NCBI RefSeq assembly: GCF_007785815.1
Contig: NZ_VNIM01000026.1
Coordinates: forward strand, 1-44,406
Reading direction: 5' to 3'
DNA: 44,406 nt
Source of the DNA: Alterirhizorhabdus solaris
Lineage (GTDB): Bacteria > Pseudomonadota > Alphaproteobacteria > Sphingomonadales > Sphingomonadaceae
Part shown: piece by piece, positions 15,978 through 24,040 of the stretch
Layout of the letters: each line of letters begins with the position of its first letter
Numbering within the stretch: the first letter of the stretch is position 1
Notes under the pieces: model-generated
Told to the model about the DNA's origin: nothing
The model's input: only the letters and a program-made list of their open reading frames with translations
The model's database searches: none
Made by a program: the position numbers and the translations under genes

Positions 15978-16874
15978 TCACGCACGTCGGGGAAAGGCCG
16001 CGCCGATCTCCCCTCGGTTGCCAGCGCGATCGAGCGCCGCCACGCAAAGCGCCGCCAGCCGTGCCGGATCGTTGCCGGTAGCGAAGCTGTGGGAGTGGCT
16101 GTCGATTTCGGTCACCCCGCCCCGACCGCCGCCGCGCAGGCCCGCGAAGGCCGGGCCGCGCCAGGCCTCGGCAAAGGCCAGCGCGGTGGCGTCGCGCGTC
16201 GCCAGCACGATCTCCACCGGCCGGCCTCCGCTCGTCAGCGCCCCGCCCATCGCGGTCGCCAGTGCCGGGGGCGCCTGCCGCCGGCTGATCGCGGCCACCC
16301 CGCGCAACGCGGCACGATAGTCGATCCCGCCGGTCAGCAGCCGCTTCCATGCATCGAGGCTGGTCAGCCTGTCGAGATAGCGGCGGCGGATGGCGGCGGC
16401 GGGCGGCAGGGGGTTGGCCTCGGGATGCTCGTGCGCGCCCGGCCCGGCCGCCGCATCGATCGTCCACGGGTTCGCCAAAATCAGGCCGTCGATCCCGGCG
16501 GCGGCGTGGTGCAGCGCCAGCGCGGTCGCGCCATCGCACAGGCCGAAGCCGAGCATGCGGGTGAGGCCGGGGCATTCGCTGCGGAACGCCGCCGACGCCG
16601 CCGCGATATCCGGGCCGCTATCGGCAAAGCCCGGATCCGTGCCGTCGCTGTCGCCGACGCCGCGCCGCTCGAACCGGAAGACGGGAAAACCGGCGGCGGC
16701 AACGGCGGCGGCGAGCCGGGCGAGGCCGCGATGGGCGCCGATCCGCGTCTGCGTACCGCCGGTAACGATCAGCAGGCCGGTCGTCGGCGGGATAGCGTCG
16801 GGGGCGCCAGGGGCATCGTCCAGCGTCGCGGCCAGCGTCGCGCCCTCGCAGGAAAAGGTCGTCAGCCGCCGCAT
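15978..16874 (-). CDS. Exosortase A system-associated hydrolase 1 (alpha/beta fold)
   Basis: A 298-residue alpha/beta hydrolase of the type that accompanies the EpsH/XrtA exosortase loci (hydrolase 1, TIGR03100-like). Visible motifs are LIVTGGTQTRIGAHRGLARL near residue 35, FRFERRGVGDSDG near 67-79, and the nucleophile elbow GFGLCDGATA, where Cys113 replaces the usual serine. A C-terminal histidine is in DSHSHSF. The substrate is unknown. It is the last gene of a five-gene minus-strand operon and overlaps hydrolase 2 by 13 bases. No exosortase or PEP-CTERM protein is present in the window, so the main locus would have to be elsewhere. Confidence 0.85.
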   Translation of the reverse strand: MRRLTTFSCEGATLAATLDDAPGAPDAIPPTTGLLIVTGGTQTRIGAHRGLARLAAAVAAAGFPVFRFERRGVGDSDGTDPGFADSGPDIAAASAAFRSECPGLTRMLGFGLCDGATALALHHAAAGIDGLILANPWTIDAAAGPGAHEHPEANPLPPAAAIRRRYLDRLTSLDAWKRLLTGGIDYRAALRGVAAISRRQAPPALATAMGGALTSGGRPVEIVLATRDATALAFAEAWRGPAFAGLRGGGRGGVTEIDSHSHSFATGNDPARLAALCVAALDRAGNRGEIGAAFPRRA

Positions 16875-17530
16875 CGGGTCACCCACTCGGCAAGATCGCT
16901 GGCCAGCATGGCGGCGAAGGCGGCGTCCGGAGTTGGCTCGGCCTTGCGCCACGGGGCGACGCCGGGCCCGGTGAACGGCATCTCGCGCAGTTCACACGGC
17001 ACCGCCGCCACCGTGGCGGCGCGCATCGCCGCCACCAGCGCCCGGTCGATCGCGTAGCCGATCAGGTCCACGGTCGCCGCCGCCGGATCGGGCGGCCCCC
17101 GCCCCGCCTCGCGGTCGCCGATCGCCTGCGCGCGCTCCATCTGGCGAAGCAGCGTCGCGCCCCCGGCCGGCGCGACGCGAAGACGCGAGGCTGCCGTCGC
17201 TGCATCGTCAAGCAGCGCGCCGCCGCGCAGCGACAGGATATGCGGTCGCCCGATCACCTCCGCGGCGGCCGCAACCGCCGCGCGCCAGTCCTCCCACCCG
17301 ACCATATCGAGCGAGATGGCGCTTTCGCCGGTGCCGGGCAGGTCGATCAGCCATGTTCCGATACCGTGTGCGGCGAGGTCGATCACCATCGCGGTCAGCG
17401 TGGCGCGAGTGAAATTATTCTCCTCGAACAGCGGCGGCACGATCATCACGCGCGGGCCGGCGGCGGGGCCGCGCACCGCCATCCACTCTTCGCCGCCGCG
17501 CCAGCGATAAGGCTCGAACCGCAGGCTCAT
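16862..17530 (-). CDS. Exosortase A system-associated hydrolase 2 (alpha/beta fold, likely altered active site)
   Basis: A 222-residue protein resembling the second hydrolase of exosortase-A loci (TIGR03101-like). It has VPPLFEENNFTRATL (31-45), where an oxyanion strand is expected, and WLIDLPGTGES (60-70). At the nucleophile elbow it reads ILSLRGGALL, with Arg102 in place of Ser or Cys, so it may not be a standard serine hydrolase or may act as a partner of hydrolase 1. It is shorter than the roughly 260 residues I recall for the family. ATG 17530 overlaps the stop of the acyltransferase gene by four bases. The gene ends inside the start of hydrolase 1. Confidence 0.78.
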   Translation of the reverse strand: MSLRFEPYRWRGGEEWMAVRGPAAGPRVMIVPPLFEENNFTRATLTAMVIDLAAHGIGTWLIDLPGTGESAISLDMVGWEDWRAAVAAAAEVIGRPHILSLRGGALLDDAATAASRLRVAPAGGATLLRQMERAQAIGDREAGRGPPDPAAATVDLIGYAIDRALVAAMRAATVAAVPCELREMPFTGPGVAPWRKAEPTPDAAFAAMLASDLAEWVTRCGG

Positions 17531-18540
17531 CGTGCCGCCCGCCAGCGTGCGATCCGCGCCCGCGCCGCGCCGGCCAGCCCGGCCACGCTGCGCGGATCGT
17601 GCAGCGTCAGGCGGTAGAGCGGGCGCTTCTCGTCCATCCAGTCCGCCTTGTACGCATCGTCGCCGGTGCCGAAATCGATCAGCGCGGGGCAGTCCCGCTC
17701 GATCACATGGCGGAACATCACCTCGCTCAGCACGGTGCCGGGGGAACGCGCACGCTCGGTCTCGACATAGGCGAGCTTGTGGATCGTCGCCGTGCCGTGC
17801 TCCACCGTCCACATCTGCGCGGCGACCGGACGCCCCTCGCGCGTGGCGACAGCCAGCCGCAGGCAACCGGCCGCGCCCTCCCGCTCGGCCATCTCGCGCA
17901 GGAATGCTGGGGAGCCTTCGTTGGGCTTCCAGCTCCCGGCATATACCGCCTCATAGGCCGCCCAGGCTGCCGCATCGAAGCCGTCGTGGATGGCGATCTC
18001 GAGGCCCGCGTCGCGTGCCTTCCGGCGGGCGGTGTTGCGCAGGCGCGAGGGGCGGCGCGCCCAGTAGGTGGCGAAATCCTCGCCCGCCACATGCGCCACC
18101 CAGTTGGCGCTGCTCTCCTGCCGATCCACCCACCAGCCGGCCGCCGCGAACGCCGTCTCCATCGCATCGACCGCGTCGGCCGGCAGCGGCGCCAGCACGA
18201 TCCGTCCGAACCTGCCGCGCAGCCCCCCGGCGATCGCGCGCAGTAACCGCGCCCGGTCCGTCGCATCGCCGCCCTGCCACACCGGCGCGAACGACAGGGT
18301 GTACCAGCTGGCGAAGGCGGCGGCCCGCCCCCGCCCCTCGTCCGCCAGAAACAGCCAGGCGGTCGCCCCGTCCGTCCGCGCCCGCGCGATCCACGCGGCA
18401 CCGGGGGCCAGCCCGTGGCGGGCGTGTGCGCGCAGCCACTCGATCCGGTCGTAGAGCGACGCCTGCGTCACGCGATCCAGCGCGTGCGCGGCATCCGCCT
18501 CGACCGCGTCGAGATCGTCGAACAGCCGGAAATCGATCAC
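17527..18540 (-). CDS. FemAB/CelD-like GNAT acyltransferase (BioF2-like), second in operon
   Basis: A 337-residue protein of the GNAT-fold group that includes CelD and FemAB-like acyltransferases. The catalytic C-terminal half begins with a basic helix (RRPSRLRNTARRKARDAGLE). It continues with SWKPNEGSPAFLREMAE, GRPVAAQMWTVEHGTATIHK and FGTGDDAYKADWMDEKRPLY. The donor is unknown; relatives use acyl-CoA or aminoacyl-tRNA. The N-terminal 150 residues are a degenerate first GNAT-like lobe. GTG 18540 is chosen because it overlaps the cupin stop (GTGA); a longer frame to 18711 would overlap cupin coding sequence extensively. It could be the exosortase-associated FemAB homologue. Confidence 0.8.
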   Translation of the reverse strand: MIDFRLFDDLDAVEADAAHALDRVTQASLYDRIEWLRAHARHGLAPGAAWIARARTDGATAWLFLADEGRGRAAAFASWYTLSFAPVWQGGDATDRARLLRAIAGGLRGRFGRIVLAPLPADAVDAMETAFAAAGWWVDRQESSANWVAHVAGEDFATYWARRPSRLRNTARRKARDAGLEIAIHDGFDAAAWAAYEAVYAGSWKPNEGSPAFLREMAEREGAAGCLRLAVATREGRPVAAQMWTVEHGTATIHKLAYVETERARSPGTVLSEVMFRHVIERDCPALIDFGTGDDAYKADWMDEKRPLYRLTLHDPRSVAGLAGAARARIARWRAAR

Positions 18541-19394
18541 GCGCCGCGCCGCGCGATCCGGCGCGCCCTGGAGATCGCGCGCCAGGCGAGCGACTTGGCG
18601 GTGTTGCCCGCCGGATAGCGGCCCGGAGGCGCGGGGTTCAGCCCGGCGCGGCGCAGCAAGGCGTTCATCCCCCGAGCATCGGCCTCGCGGTAACTCCATT
18701 CGGATCGCCATGTGATCGAGAAGGAAACCGACGGCACAGCGCCGTTCTTCACCCAGTGCGGCGCCTTTACCGGCACGTACACCGCCTCGCCGGGCGACAG
18801 CGCGAAGGCCGTGCCCCTGCCCGCGACCGCCTCGTCATAAGGCAGGTTGCGGTGGCCGCCGAGGTGGAACGCCTCGTGCAGCGGGCCGGACACCACCGCC
18901 TCGTCGGCGGCGGGGAACATCGTCATCACCTTGTCGCCACGGATCTGGAGCAGAATGTTGTGCTCGGGATCGAAGTGGAACGGCGTGACGGCACCCGGCG
19001 ACGAGACGAAGATGAACGCCTCCCGCTTCAGCATGGCCCCCGTCGCGGCACCGACCACGGGGGCCAGCTCGTCCAGCGCCTGCTCCATCAGCGCGCGATA
19101 CTCGGCGTCCTGCTCGACGAACTTCAGCACCATCCACGCGCCGCATTGTTCGATCGAGCGGATCGTGTCGGTGACGGACAGGCCGTTGTGCGCGACATCC
19201 GCCGGATCCACGCCGATCGGCAGATCGGCGATGTTCTGTTCAACGTCCTGCGGTCGCATCCGCTGCGCCAGCCGCGCCAGCGCCTCCAGCTCGAACAGGG
19301 GATGACCGACGAGGCGGTGGCGGACCACGCCCGGCTTCTCGGGGTACAGCGTGGCGAAATCGCGCAGGGCGGCGGGGTCGAAACAGTCGCTCAC
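18537..19394 (-). CDS. Cupin/JmjC-like putative Fe(II)-dependent oxygenase
   Basis: A 285-residue protein with a cupin-8/JmjC-type double-stranded beta-helix. The metal-binding facial triad appears intact: His140 and Asp142 in TPFHFDPEHNILLQIRG, and His213 in VPVKAPHWVKN. The preceding strand AFIFVSSPGAVTPF and the later ALSPGEAVYVP fit the fold. Relatives hydroxylate proteins or small molecules with 2-oxoglutarate; some have lost activity. The substrate here is unknown. It starts with GTG 19394 inside the stop of the upstream acyltransferase gene and ends with a GTGA overlap into the next one, so three proteins are made in coupled fashion. Confidence 0.83.
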   Translation of the reverse strand: MSDCFDPAALRDFATLYPEKPGVVRHRLVGHPLFELEALARLAQRMRPQDVEQNIADLPIGVDPADVAHNGLSVTDTIRSIEQCGAWMVLKFVEQDAEYRALMEQALDELAPVVGAATGAMLKREAFIFVSSPGAVTPFHFDPEHNILLQIRGDKVMTMFPAADEAVVSGPLHEAFHLGGHRNLPYDEAVAGRGTAFALSPGEAVYVPVKAPHWVKNGAVPSVSFSITWRSEWSYREADARGMNALLRRAGLNPAPPGRYPAGNTAKSLAWRAISRARRIARRGA

Positions 19395-20578
19395 CGCCCC
19401 AGCCTCCGCCGCGCCCACGCCCAGCCGTCCTCAAGCCCGCGCGCCAGGGCGAAGGTGACGCGGCCGCGCAGCCCGCCGAGCGGCACCGTGACCCGTACGA
19501 TCGTGCGCCGCCCACCCCACAGGCTGTCGATCATCGGGTGGTTCTCCGCCGCACAGCTATCCATCCACGCGATGTCGGCGCGGTCGAGCAAACGCAGGTT
19601 CTCGATCTGGATCAGCACGCCGGGGGAGAAGCGGGCATGGTCCTCGTCGAAAGCGATCTTGAACGAGAACGACCCCGGCGCGGTCAGGAAATTGACGAGC
19701 ATCGCGATCGGCCGCCCGTCCAGATCCATCCGCAGCATCTCCAGCCGGCCGGCGGACCAGGCGCCGGCCAGCATCTCGCAGAAGAAGCCGGCCGTCTCCG
19801 GGGTGCTGCCCAGCGCCGATCCGGCCCGCCCCTTCCAGCCGGATGCCTCCAGCGCGAGGAAATCGTCGCACCAGTCCGATACCTCGCCCGCGTCGGCCAG
19901 CCGGCGGGTGGTGAGCGTGCCCTGTTCGGCGAGGCGCGCGGCGAGGCGCTTCAGCTCCTTGCGCTTCTTCTTGCGGACATGCGTCTCGAGATAGGCCTCG
20001 GGGTCCAGCCCGGCATCGAGCTGCGCGCGCACGACGCGGTGGACCGTATCGCAGCGCCGCCCCAGCGTGGCCGCCGCCGTCGCCAGCCCGCGATGCACCG
20101 GCCCGTCCTCGACCAGCCCGTTGATATGGAGCAAACCGCCCGCCCAGCGCGCATCGTCCAGCACGGCCAGCACCGCCGCCCAGAACGCGCGCTCGCGCCC
20201 GGCGCGCACCAGCGGCGTGCCGAGGAAGCTGTGGTGGTGCAGCCAGTTGACCACATGCCGCAACGGCAGCCGGCCGTAACGCGGATCGATCACCACCGGC
20301 AGCAGGCCGGTCAGCCGGTCGCCCTCCCACACCTCGATCAATCGGCGGAAGGCGGGCGGGCAAAGGTGGCGGACACCGGCCATCACGAACCAGCGTTCGG
20401 CAAAGGCGTTCGGTTCGGCGGCGGCGGCGGCCAGATCGTCCCACGCCGCACCCAGCCGGTCCCCTGCGCCCTCCACCGGTTCGATCAGAACGATGGGCGC
20501 ATCGGGTACGGCGGACACGCGAACGGCCCGGCGCGAGTCTCCGTCTGCTACCCGTTGCGTGGCGCCTGTGCGCTGCAT
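19391..20578 (-). CDS. CelD/FemAB-like GNAT acyltransferase (BioF2-like), first in operon
   Basis: A 395-residue GNAT-fold protein of the CelD group, often found in exopolysaccharide loci. Features: NAFAERWFVMAGVRHL near residue 55, the highly basic helix HVRKKKRKELKRLAARLAEQG followed by a short linker, ALEASGWKGRAGSAL, GRPIAMLVNFL, and FKIAFDEDHARFSPGVLIQI with the family Pro-Gly. ATG 20578 is used; a GTG at 20518 would shorten the unconserved N-terminus. It starts the five-gene coupled minus-strand operon and is divergent from the flippase gene. The acyl donor and acceptor are not known; modification of a cell-surface glycan or lipid is the contextual guess. Confidence 0.82.
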   Translation of the reverse strand: MQRTGATQRVADGDSRRAVRVSAVPDAPIVLIEPVEGAGDRLGAAWDDLAAAAAEPNAFAERWFVMAGVRHLCPPAFRRLIEVWEGDRLTGLLPVVIDPRYGRLPLRHVVNWLHHHSFLGTPLVRAGRERAFWAAVLAVLDDARWAGGLLHINGLVEDGPVHRGLATAAATLGRRCDTVHRVVRAQLDAGLDPEAYLETHVRKKKRKELKRLAARLAEQGTLTTRRLADAGEVSDWCDDFLALEASGWKGRAGSALGSTPETAGFFCEMLAGAWSAGRLEMLRMDLDGRPIAMLVNFLTAPGSFSFKIAFDEDHARFSPGVLIQIENLRLLDRADIAWMDSCAAENHPMIDSLWGGRRTIVRVTVPLGGLRGRVTFALARGLEDGWAWARRRLGR

Positions 20579-20774
20579 CTTTCGCCCCGTCTGCCCGTCT
20601 GGTCCTTACAGCCTAAGCGTTACGGGTTAACAAGCGCCAACCGCAGTGTCGCAGCGCACTCCCGGCTCGCGCCCGATGGCGGCTGGCGCAACGACGCTTC
20701 ATCCTTCATGCACGTCTGCCCGCTAGGCCGGCCTCGAACGCGCCGGCCGGCGGGCGCGCGAACGAAGGCGGCAT

Positions 20775-22262
20775 ATGGCGGACGAGGCGGGGGCGAACAG
20801 CACAGGGCGAGGCGGCTTCGGCGCGCGGGTGCGTGATGCGGTGCTGTGGCGCTCGGGCAGCCAGATCGTCGCCCAGCTGGTGATGTGGTCCGCCACCTTC
20901 TTCGTCATCCGCCTGCTGGCGCCGGCCGACTACGGCGTGTTCGCGATGACGCAGAGCATCCTCGTGATGTTCAGCCTGCTCAACGGCTATGGTTTCGCCA
21001 GCGCGCTGATCCAGGCGGACGAGATCGACGATCGCCAGATCCGCCAGGTGTTCGGCCTGCTGCTGCTGCTGAACGGCGGGGTGGCGCTGCTGCAACTGCT
21101 GCTCGCCCCGCTGGCCGCCGACTACTACAATCAGCCGATCATCACGAACATGCTGCGGGTGCAGGCGCTGCTGTATCTCTCCACCCCGTTCGTGGCGCTG
21201 CCGACCGCGCTCCTCAGCCGCGCGATGGATTTTCGCAAGCAGGCCAAGGTCAACTTCCTCTCGGCGCTGGCCGGCGCGGTGACGGCGCTGTCGCTGGCGC
21301 TGCTGGGCTTCGGCGTATGGACGCTGGTGATCGCGCCGCTGGTGCTGTTCTGGACGCGCGCGATCGGCATGACGGTGGCCGCAAGGCTGCTGGTGCTGCC
21401 CAGCTTCCGCTTCAAGGGCGCCGGCGCTACCGTGCGCTTCGGCGGGGCGATGACGCTGAGCCAATTGCTGTGGTTCGTGCAGACGCAGGCCGACGTGTTC
21501 ATCGGCGGGCGCGTGCTCGATCCGCACCTGCTCGGCCTCTACACCACCTCGCTGTTCCTGGCGCAGATCCTGGCGAGCAAGTTCATCCCGCCGCTGAACG
21601 AGGTGGCGTTCACCGCCTACGCCCGCCTCCAGCACGATCGCGCCGCCATCGCCAGCTCGTTCGAGACGGCGATGCGGATCATCATGCTGGTCGCGCTGCC
21701 CTTCTACGCCGGCCTCGCCATCACCGCCGAGCCGCTGGTCCACGCCGTGCTGGGCGAGAAATGGATGGAGGCGGTGCCGATCGTGCGGGTGCTGGCGCTG
21801 GCGATGCCGTTCGTGACGATGCAGATCCTGTTCGCCCCCGCCGCCACCGCGCTGGGGCGGCCGCGCGTGCAGGTGTATGCGGCAGCCGCTGGCGCGGTGG
21901 TGATGCCGCTCGCCTTCCTGATGGCGGTGCGGCAGGGGCCGGTCGGCATGGCGTGGGCGTGGGTGGCCGCGTTCCCGCTGGTGCTGCTCTATACCGCCGC
22001 CATCGCCATGCCGATCATCGGCGTGACGGTGCGCGCGCTGGCCCGCGCCATCGCCCCCGGCCTGATCGCCTCGGCATTGATGGCGGTGGTGGTGATGCTG
22101 GCGGATCGCACGCTGGCGTTCGATTCCCCGCTTGCCCGGCTTGGTGCGCTGGTGGCGATCGGCGGTGTCAGCTATACCGCCGTCGTCCTCGTGATCGCGC
22201 GGTCCACCATCGCCGATATCCGCTGGCTCGTCCTGCGGCGCGGCCAGCCCGAGCCGGCCTGA
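20775..22262 (+). CDS. Oligosaccharide flippase of the Wzx/WzxC family
   Basis: A 495-residue polytopic inner-membrane protein of the MOP/polysaccharide transport superfamily. It flips lipid-linked oligosaccharide repeat units to the periplasm. The N-terminal RSGSQIVAQLVMWSATFFVI continues into RLLAPADYGVFAM and is typical of the WzxC/lipopolysaccharide biosynthesis branch. About twelve to fourteen hydrophobic helices follow, and RFGGAMTLSQLLWFVQTQAD begins the second half. The gene is divergent from the acyltransferase-cupin operon, with a 196-base spacer between them. The carried glycan is unknown. No Wzy or glycosyltransferase is adjacent, apart from the deacetylase-like gene nearby. Confidence 0.92.
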   Translation: MADEAGANSTGRGGFGARVRDAVLWRSGSQIVAQLVMWSATFFVIRLLAPADYGVFAMTQSILVMFSLLNGYGFASALIQADEIDDRQIRQVFGLLLLLNGGVALLQLLLAPLAADYYNQPIITNMLRVQALLYLSTPFVALPTALLSRAMDFRKQAKVNFLSALAGAVTALSLALLGFGVWTLVIAPLVLFWTRAIGMTVAARLLVLPSFRFKGAGATVRFGGAMTLSQLLWFVQTQADVFIGGRVLDPHLLGLYTTSLFLAQILASKFIPPLNEVAFTAYARLQHDRAAIASSFETAMRIIMLVALPFYAGLAITAEPLVHAVLGEKWMEAVPIVRVLALAMPFVTMQILFAPAATALGRPRVQVYAAAAGAVVMPLAFLMAVRQGPVGMAWAWVAAFPLVLLYTAAIAMPIIGVTVRALARAIAPGLIASALMAVVVMLADRTLAFDSPLARLGALVAIGGVSYTAVVLVIARSTIADIRWLVLRRGQPEPA

Positions 22263-22360
22263 GCGACGGCCAGCCGGCGGCGCCGATTGACGGCGCGCGG
22301 GTTACGCGGCAGCACCCTCCCCGGCGCATCGGCAGCCGAAGAAGAACAGGGGAGAGAACG

Positions 22361-22888
22361 GTGAGGACTTTACTCGGCAGCGCGGCCGTGGCTTGCGGAC
22401 TGATGCTCGGCGCGGCCGCACCGGCCCAGCAGCCCACCGTCGGCGTATTCGGCCAGAAATATCCGGTCAGCGACTTCAACCGTTCGATCGCCTATTACAC
22501 CAAATACTTCCCTTTGCAGAAGGGCAAGCTCTACAACGACACCGAGATGGCGCTGGCCTCGACCGAACCGACGTCGACGCAGCGACCGATCACGCTGTGG
22601 CTCGATCCATGCGCCGGCCCCGGCGGACAAGCGGCGGCGGCCAGGAGCATCGAGGCGACCGATACGGTGCATCGCAAGCTGGCGACCTGCACGTCCCGTT
22701 TCCGGGCCGGCTCGGCGTGGCTGTTCATCATGGTGCCGGATGCGGCGAAATCGGCCGCGCTGCTTCGCGCCGACGGGCATGAGGCGGTGCTCAAGCGGGT
22801 GCCCGCCACCGGCCCCGGCTACCTCCTGTTCCTCACCGAGGATCCGGACGGCAACATCGTCGAGGCGGTCCAGGCGGTCACGCGATAG
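22361..22888 (+). CDS. Secreted VOC (glyoxalase/bleomycin-resistance fold) family protein
   Basis: A 175-residue protein with a signal peptide (VRTLLGSAAVACGLMLGAAA, cleaved near APAQQ) followed by one VOC-type domain. Recognisable parts are PVSDFNRSIAYYTKYFPLQKG, where VOC proteins start their first beta-alpha-beta unit, and LFLTEDPDGNIVEAVQ at the end, with the usual Asp-Pro-Asp-Gly-Asn and terminal Glu ligand. The middle region contains two cysteines (DPCAGPGG and LATCTSRF) that could form a disulfide. GTG 22361 is preceded by AGGGGAGAG. Most VOC proteins are cytoplasmic, so export is unusual. Function is unknown. It is downstream of the flippase by about 100 bases. Confidence 0.8.
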   Translation: MRTLLGSAAVACGLMLGAAAPAQQPTVGVFGQKYPVSDFNRSIAYYTKYFPLQKGKLYNDTEMALASTEPTSTQRPITLWLDPCAGPGGQAAAARSIEATDTVHRKLATCTSRFRAGSAWLFIMVPDAAKSAALLRADGHEAVLKRVPATGPGYLLFLTEDPDGNIVEAVQAVTR

Positions 22889-22907
22889 GCGGCATCGGAC
22901 GACGGCG

Positions 22908-23912
22908 TCAGCGCCCGGCGGCGGCCAGAATGTCGTCGGGGCGGCACGCCGTCACGCCCTCGCGCGCGAACAGCGCGAACACGCCGTCCCACCATGCCCA
23001 GAACGCCTTCAGGTCGGCGGCGTCGCGCACGTAGGGCGTATGCCCCGGCTCCACCGAAGGGGTGTGGAACGAGAGGCTGAACAGCCGGGTGCCATCCGCC
23101 AGCAACCGGCGGATCACCGCCAGCGCCTCGACCAGCGGCACGCCCTCGGGCGTCAGCGCGGCGCGGTTGCGCAGGCCGGTGCGGGCCAGCGGGCCGCGCA
23201 GCCAGCCATGCCGATGCAACCCGCGCCAGTGGCGCAACGGGCCGGTGTCGGCGGCGGTCAGCGGCACTTCCAGCAGCCTTTCATCGATCCACCACGGCCA
23301 GATCGGGTGACGTGAGAAATCGGGGCCGGTCTCGGCGCTGTAATCGAACAGCGCCCGTACCGACACGTCCATGCGATAGCCCGCCTCGGCCAGCAGCCCC
23401 GCCGTCGCCGGGCCGATGCCGTAGCGACCGGCGCGGTACACGGTGGGCCTTACGCCGGTCGCCGCCTCGATCGCATCGGTCAGCGCGTGCAGTTTGGCGC
23501 GCTGGAGTGGGACGGGCAGGTTGCCGGTAAAGCTGTTGGCCGGGGTCACCTCCTCGTCGAACGGCGGATTGACCCAGGGATGCAACTGCGTGCCGACGTC
23601 GCATTCGCCCGCCGCCACCATCGCCCGCACCACGGCGGCGCTCTCGGGCGTGGAGACGACGGGATAATCGACGACGTAGGTCGGCACGACACCGGCGTCG
23701 TTGAAGCGCCGCGTCGCTGCCGGCAGGGTCGCCACGGCGCGGGTGGAAACGTGCTCGCGGCGCAACGGCGCCCGCCAGTCGAACTCCTCCTCCGCATCGC
23801 CGATCAACACGAAGCGGCGACCGAATTCGGGTGCCAGCGCGGCTCGCGCCGCCGGCGGCGGCGGCAGATCGATCCGCGCCTGCACGGCGCGCCTGATATC
23901 GCTTGCGATCAT
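22908..23912 (-). CDS. Polysaccharide deacetylase-like protein
   Basis: A 334-residue protein with the NodB/CE4-like architecture. The first metal-site aspartate region is LIGDAEEEFDWRAPL (about 36-50). The second region, CDVGTQLHPWVNPPFDEEV, supplies a histidine as in the H-x-x-H block, though in a variant form. Later come RAGRYGIGPATAGLLAEAGY and FSLSFHTPSVEPGHTPYV. WalW-type and other proteins of exopolysaccharide clusters resemble it. The expected job is N- or O-deacetylation of a surface polysaccharide. No signal peptide is obvious, so cytoplasmic action is possible. It stands alone on the minus strand and converges with the VOC gene. Confidence 0.83.
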   Translation of the reverse strand: MIASDIRRAVQARIDLPPPPAARAALAPEFGRRFVLIGDAEEEFDWRAPLRREHVSTRAVATLPAATRRFNDAGVVPTYVVDYPVVSTPESAAVVRAMVAAGECDVGTQLHPWVNPPFDEEVTPANSFTGNLPVPLQRAKLHALTDAIEAATGVRPTVYRAGRYGIGPATAGLLAEAGYRMDVSVRALFDYSAETGPDFSRHPIWPWWIDERLLEVPLTAADTGPLRHWRGLHRHGWLRGPLARTGLRNRAALTPEGVPLVEALAVIRRLLADGTRLFSLSFHTPSVEPGHTPYVRDAADLKAFWAWWDGVFALFAREGVTACRPDDILAAAGR

Positions 23913-24007
23913 CTCTTCGCCCGGCAGACGTTCGGAACCCGCTCGCTATCACCCGTATTACGGCGCGACAATGCAAAGAAACCGGCCGCCCGGGCGAAAC
24001 ATTCAGG

Positions 24008-24034
24008 ACGCGGGGCCGTCGGCCGACCCCGCGT
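24008..24034 (-). terminator. Hairpin downstream of mucR
   Basis: Eight-base perfect stem (24008-24015 with 24027-24034) around an 11-base loop, starting six bases after the mucR stop. No clear T-run follows, so it may be a weak or stability hairpin. Confidence 0.5.
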
Positions 24035-24040
24035 TCACGC

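Noticed and set aside
20579-20774. TTAAC-containing patch in the divergent spacer as a CtrA site
   Set aside because: Only a half-site is present; the second half of the TTAA-N7-TTAA pattern is missing.
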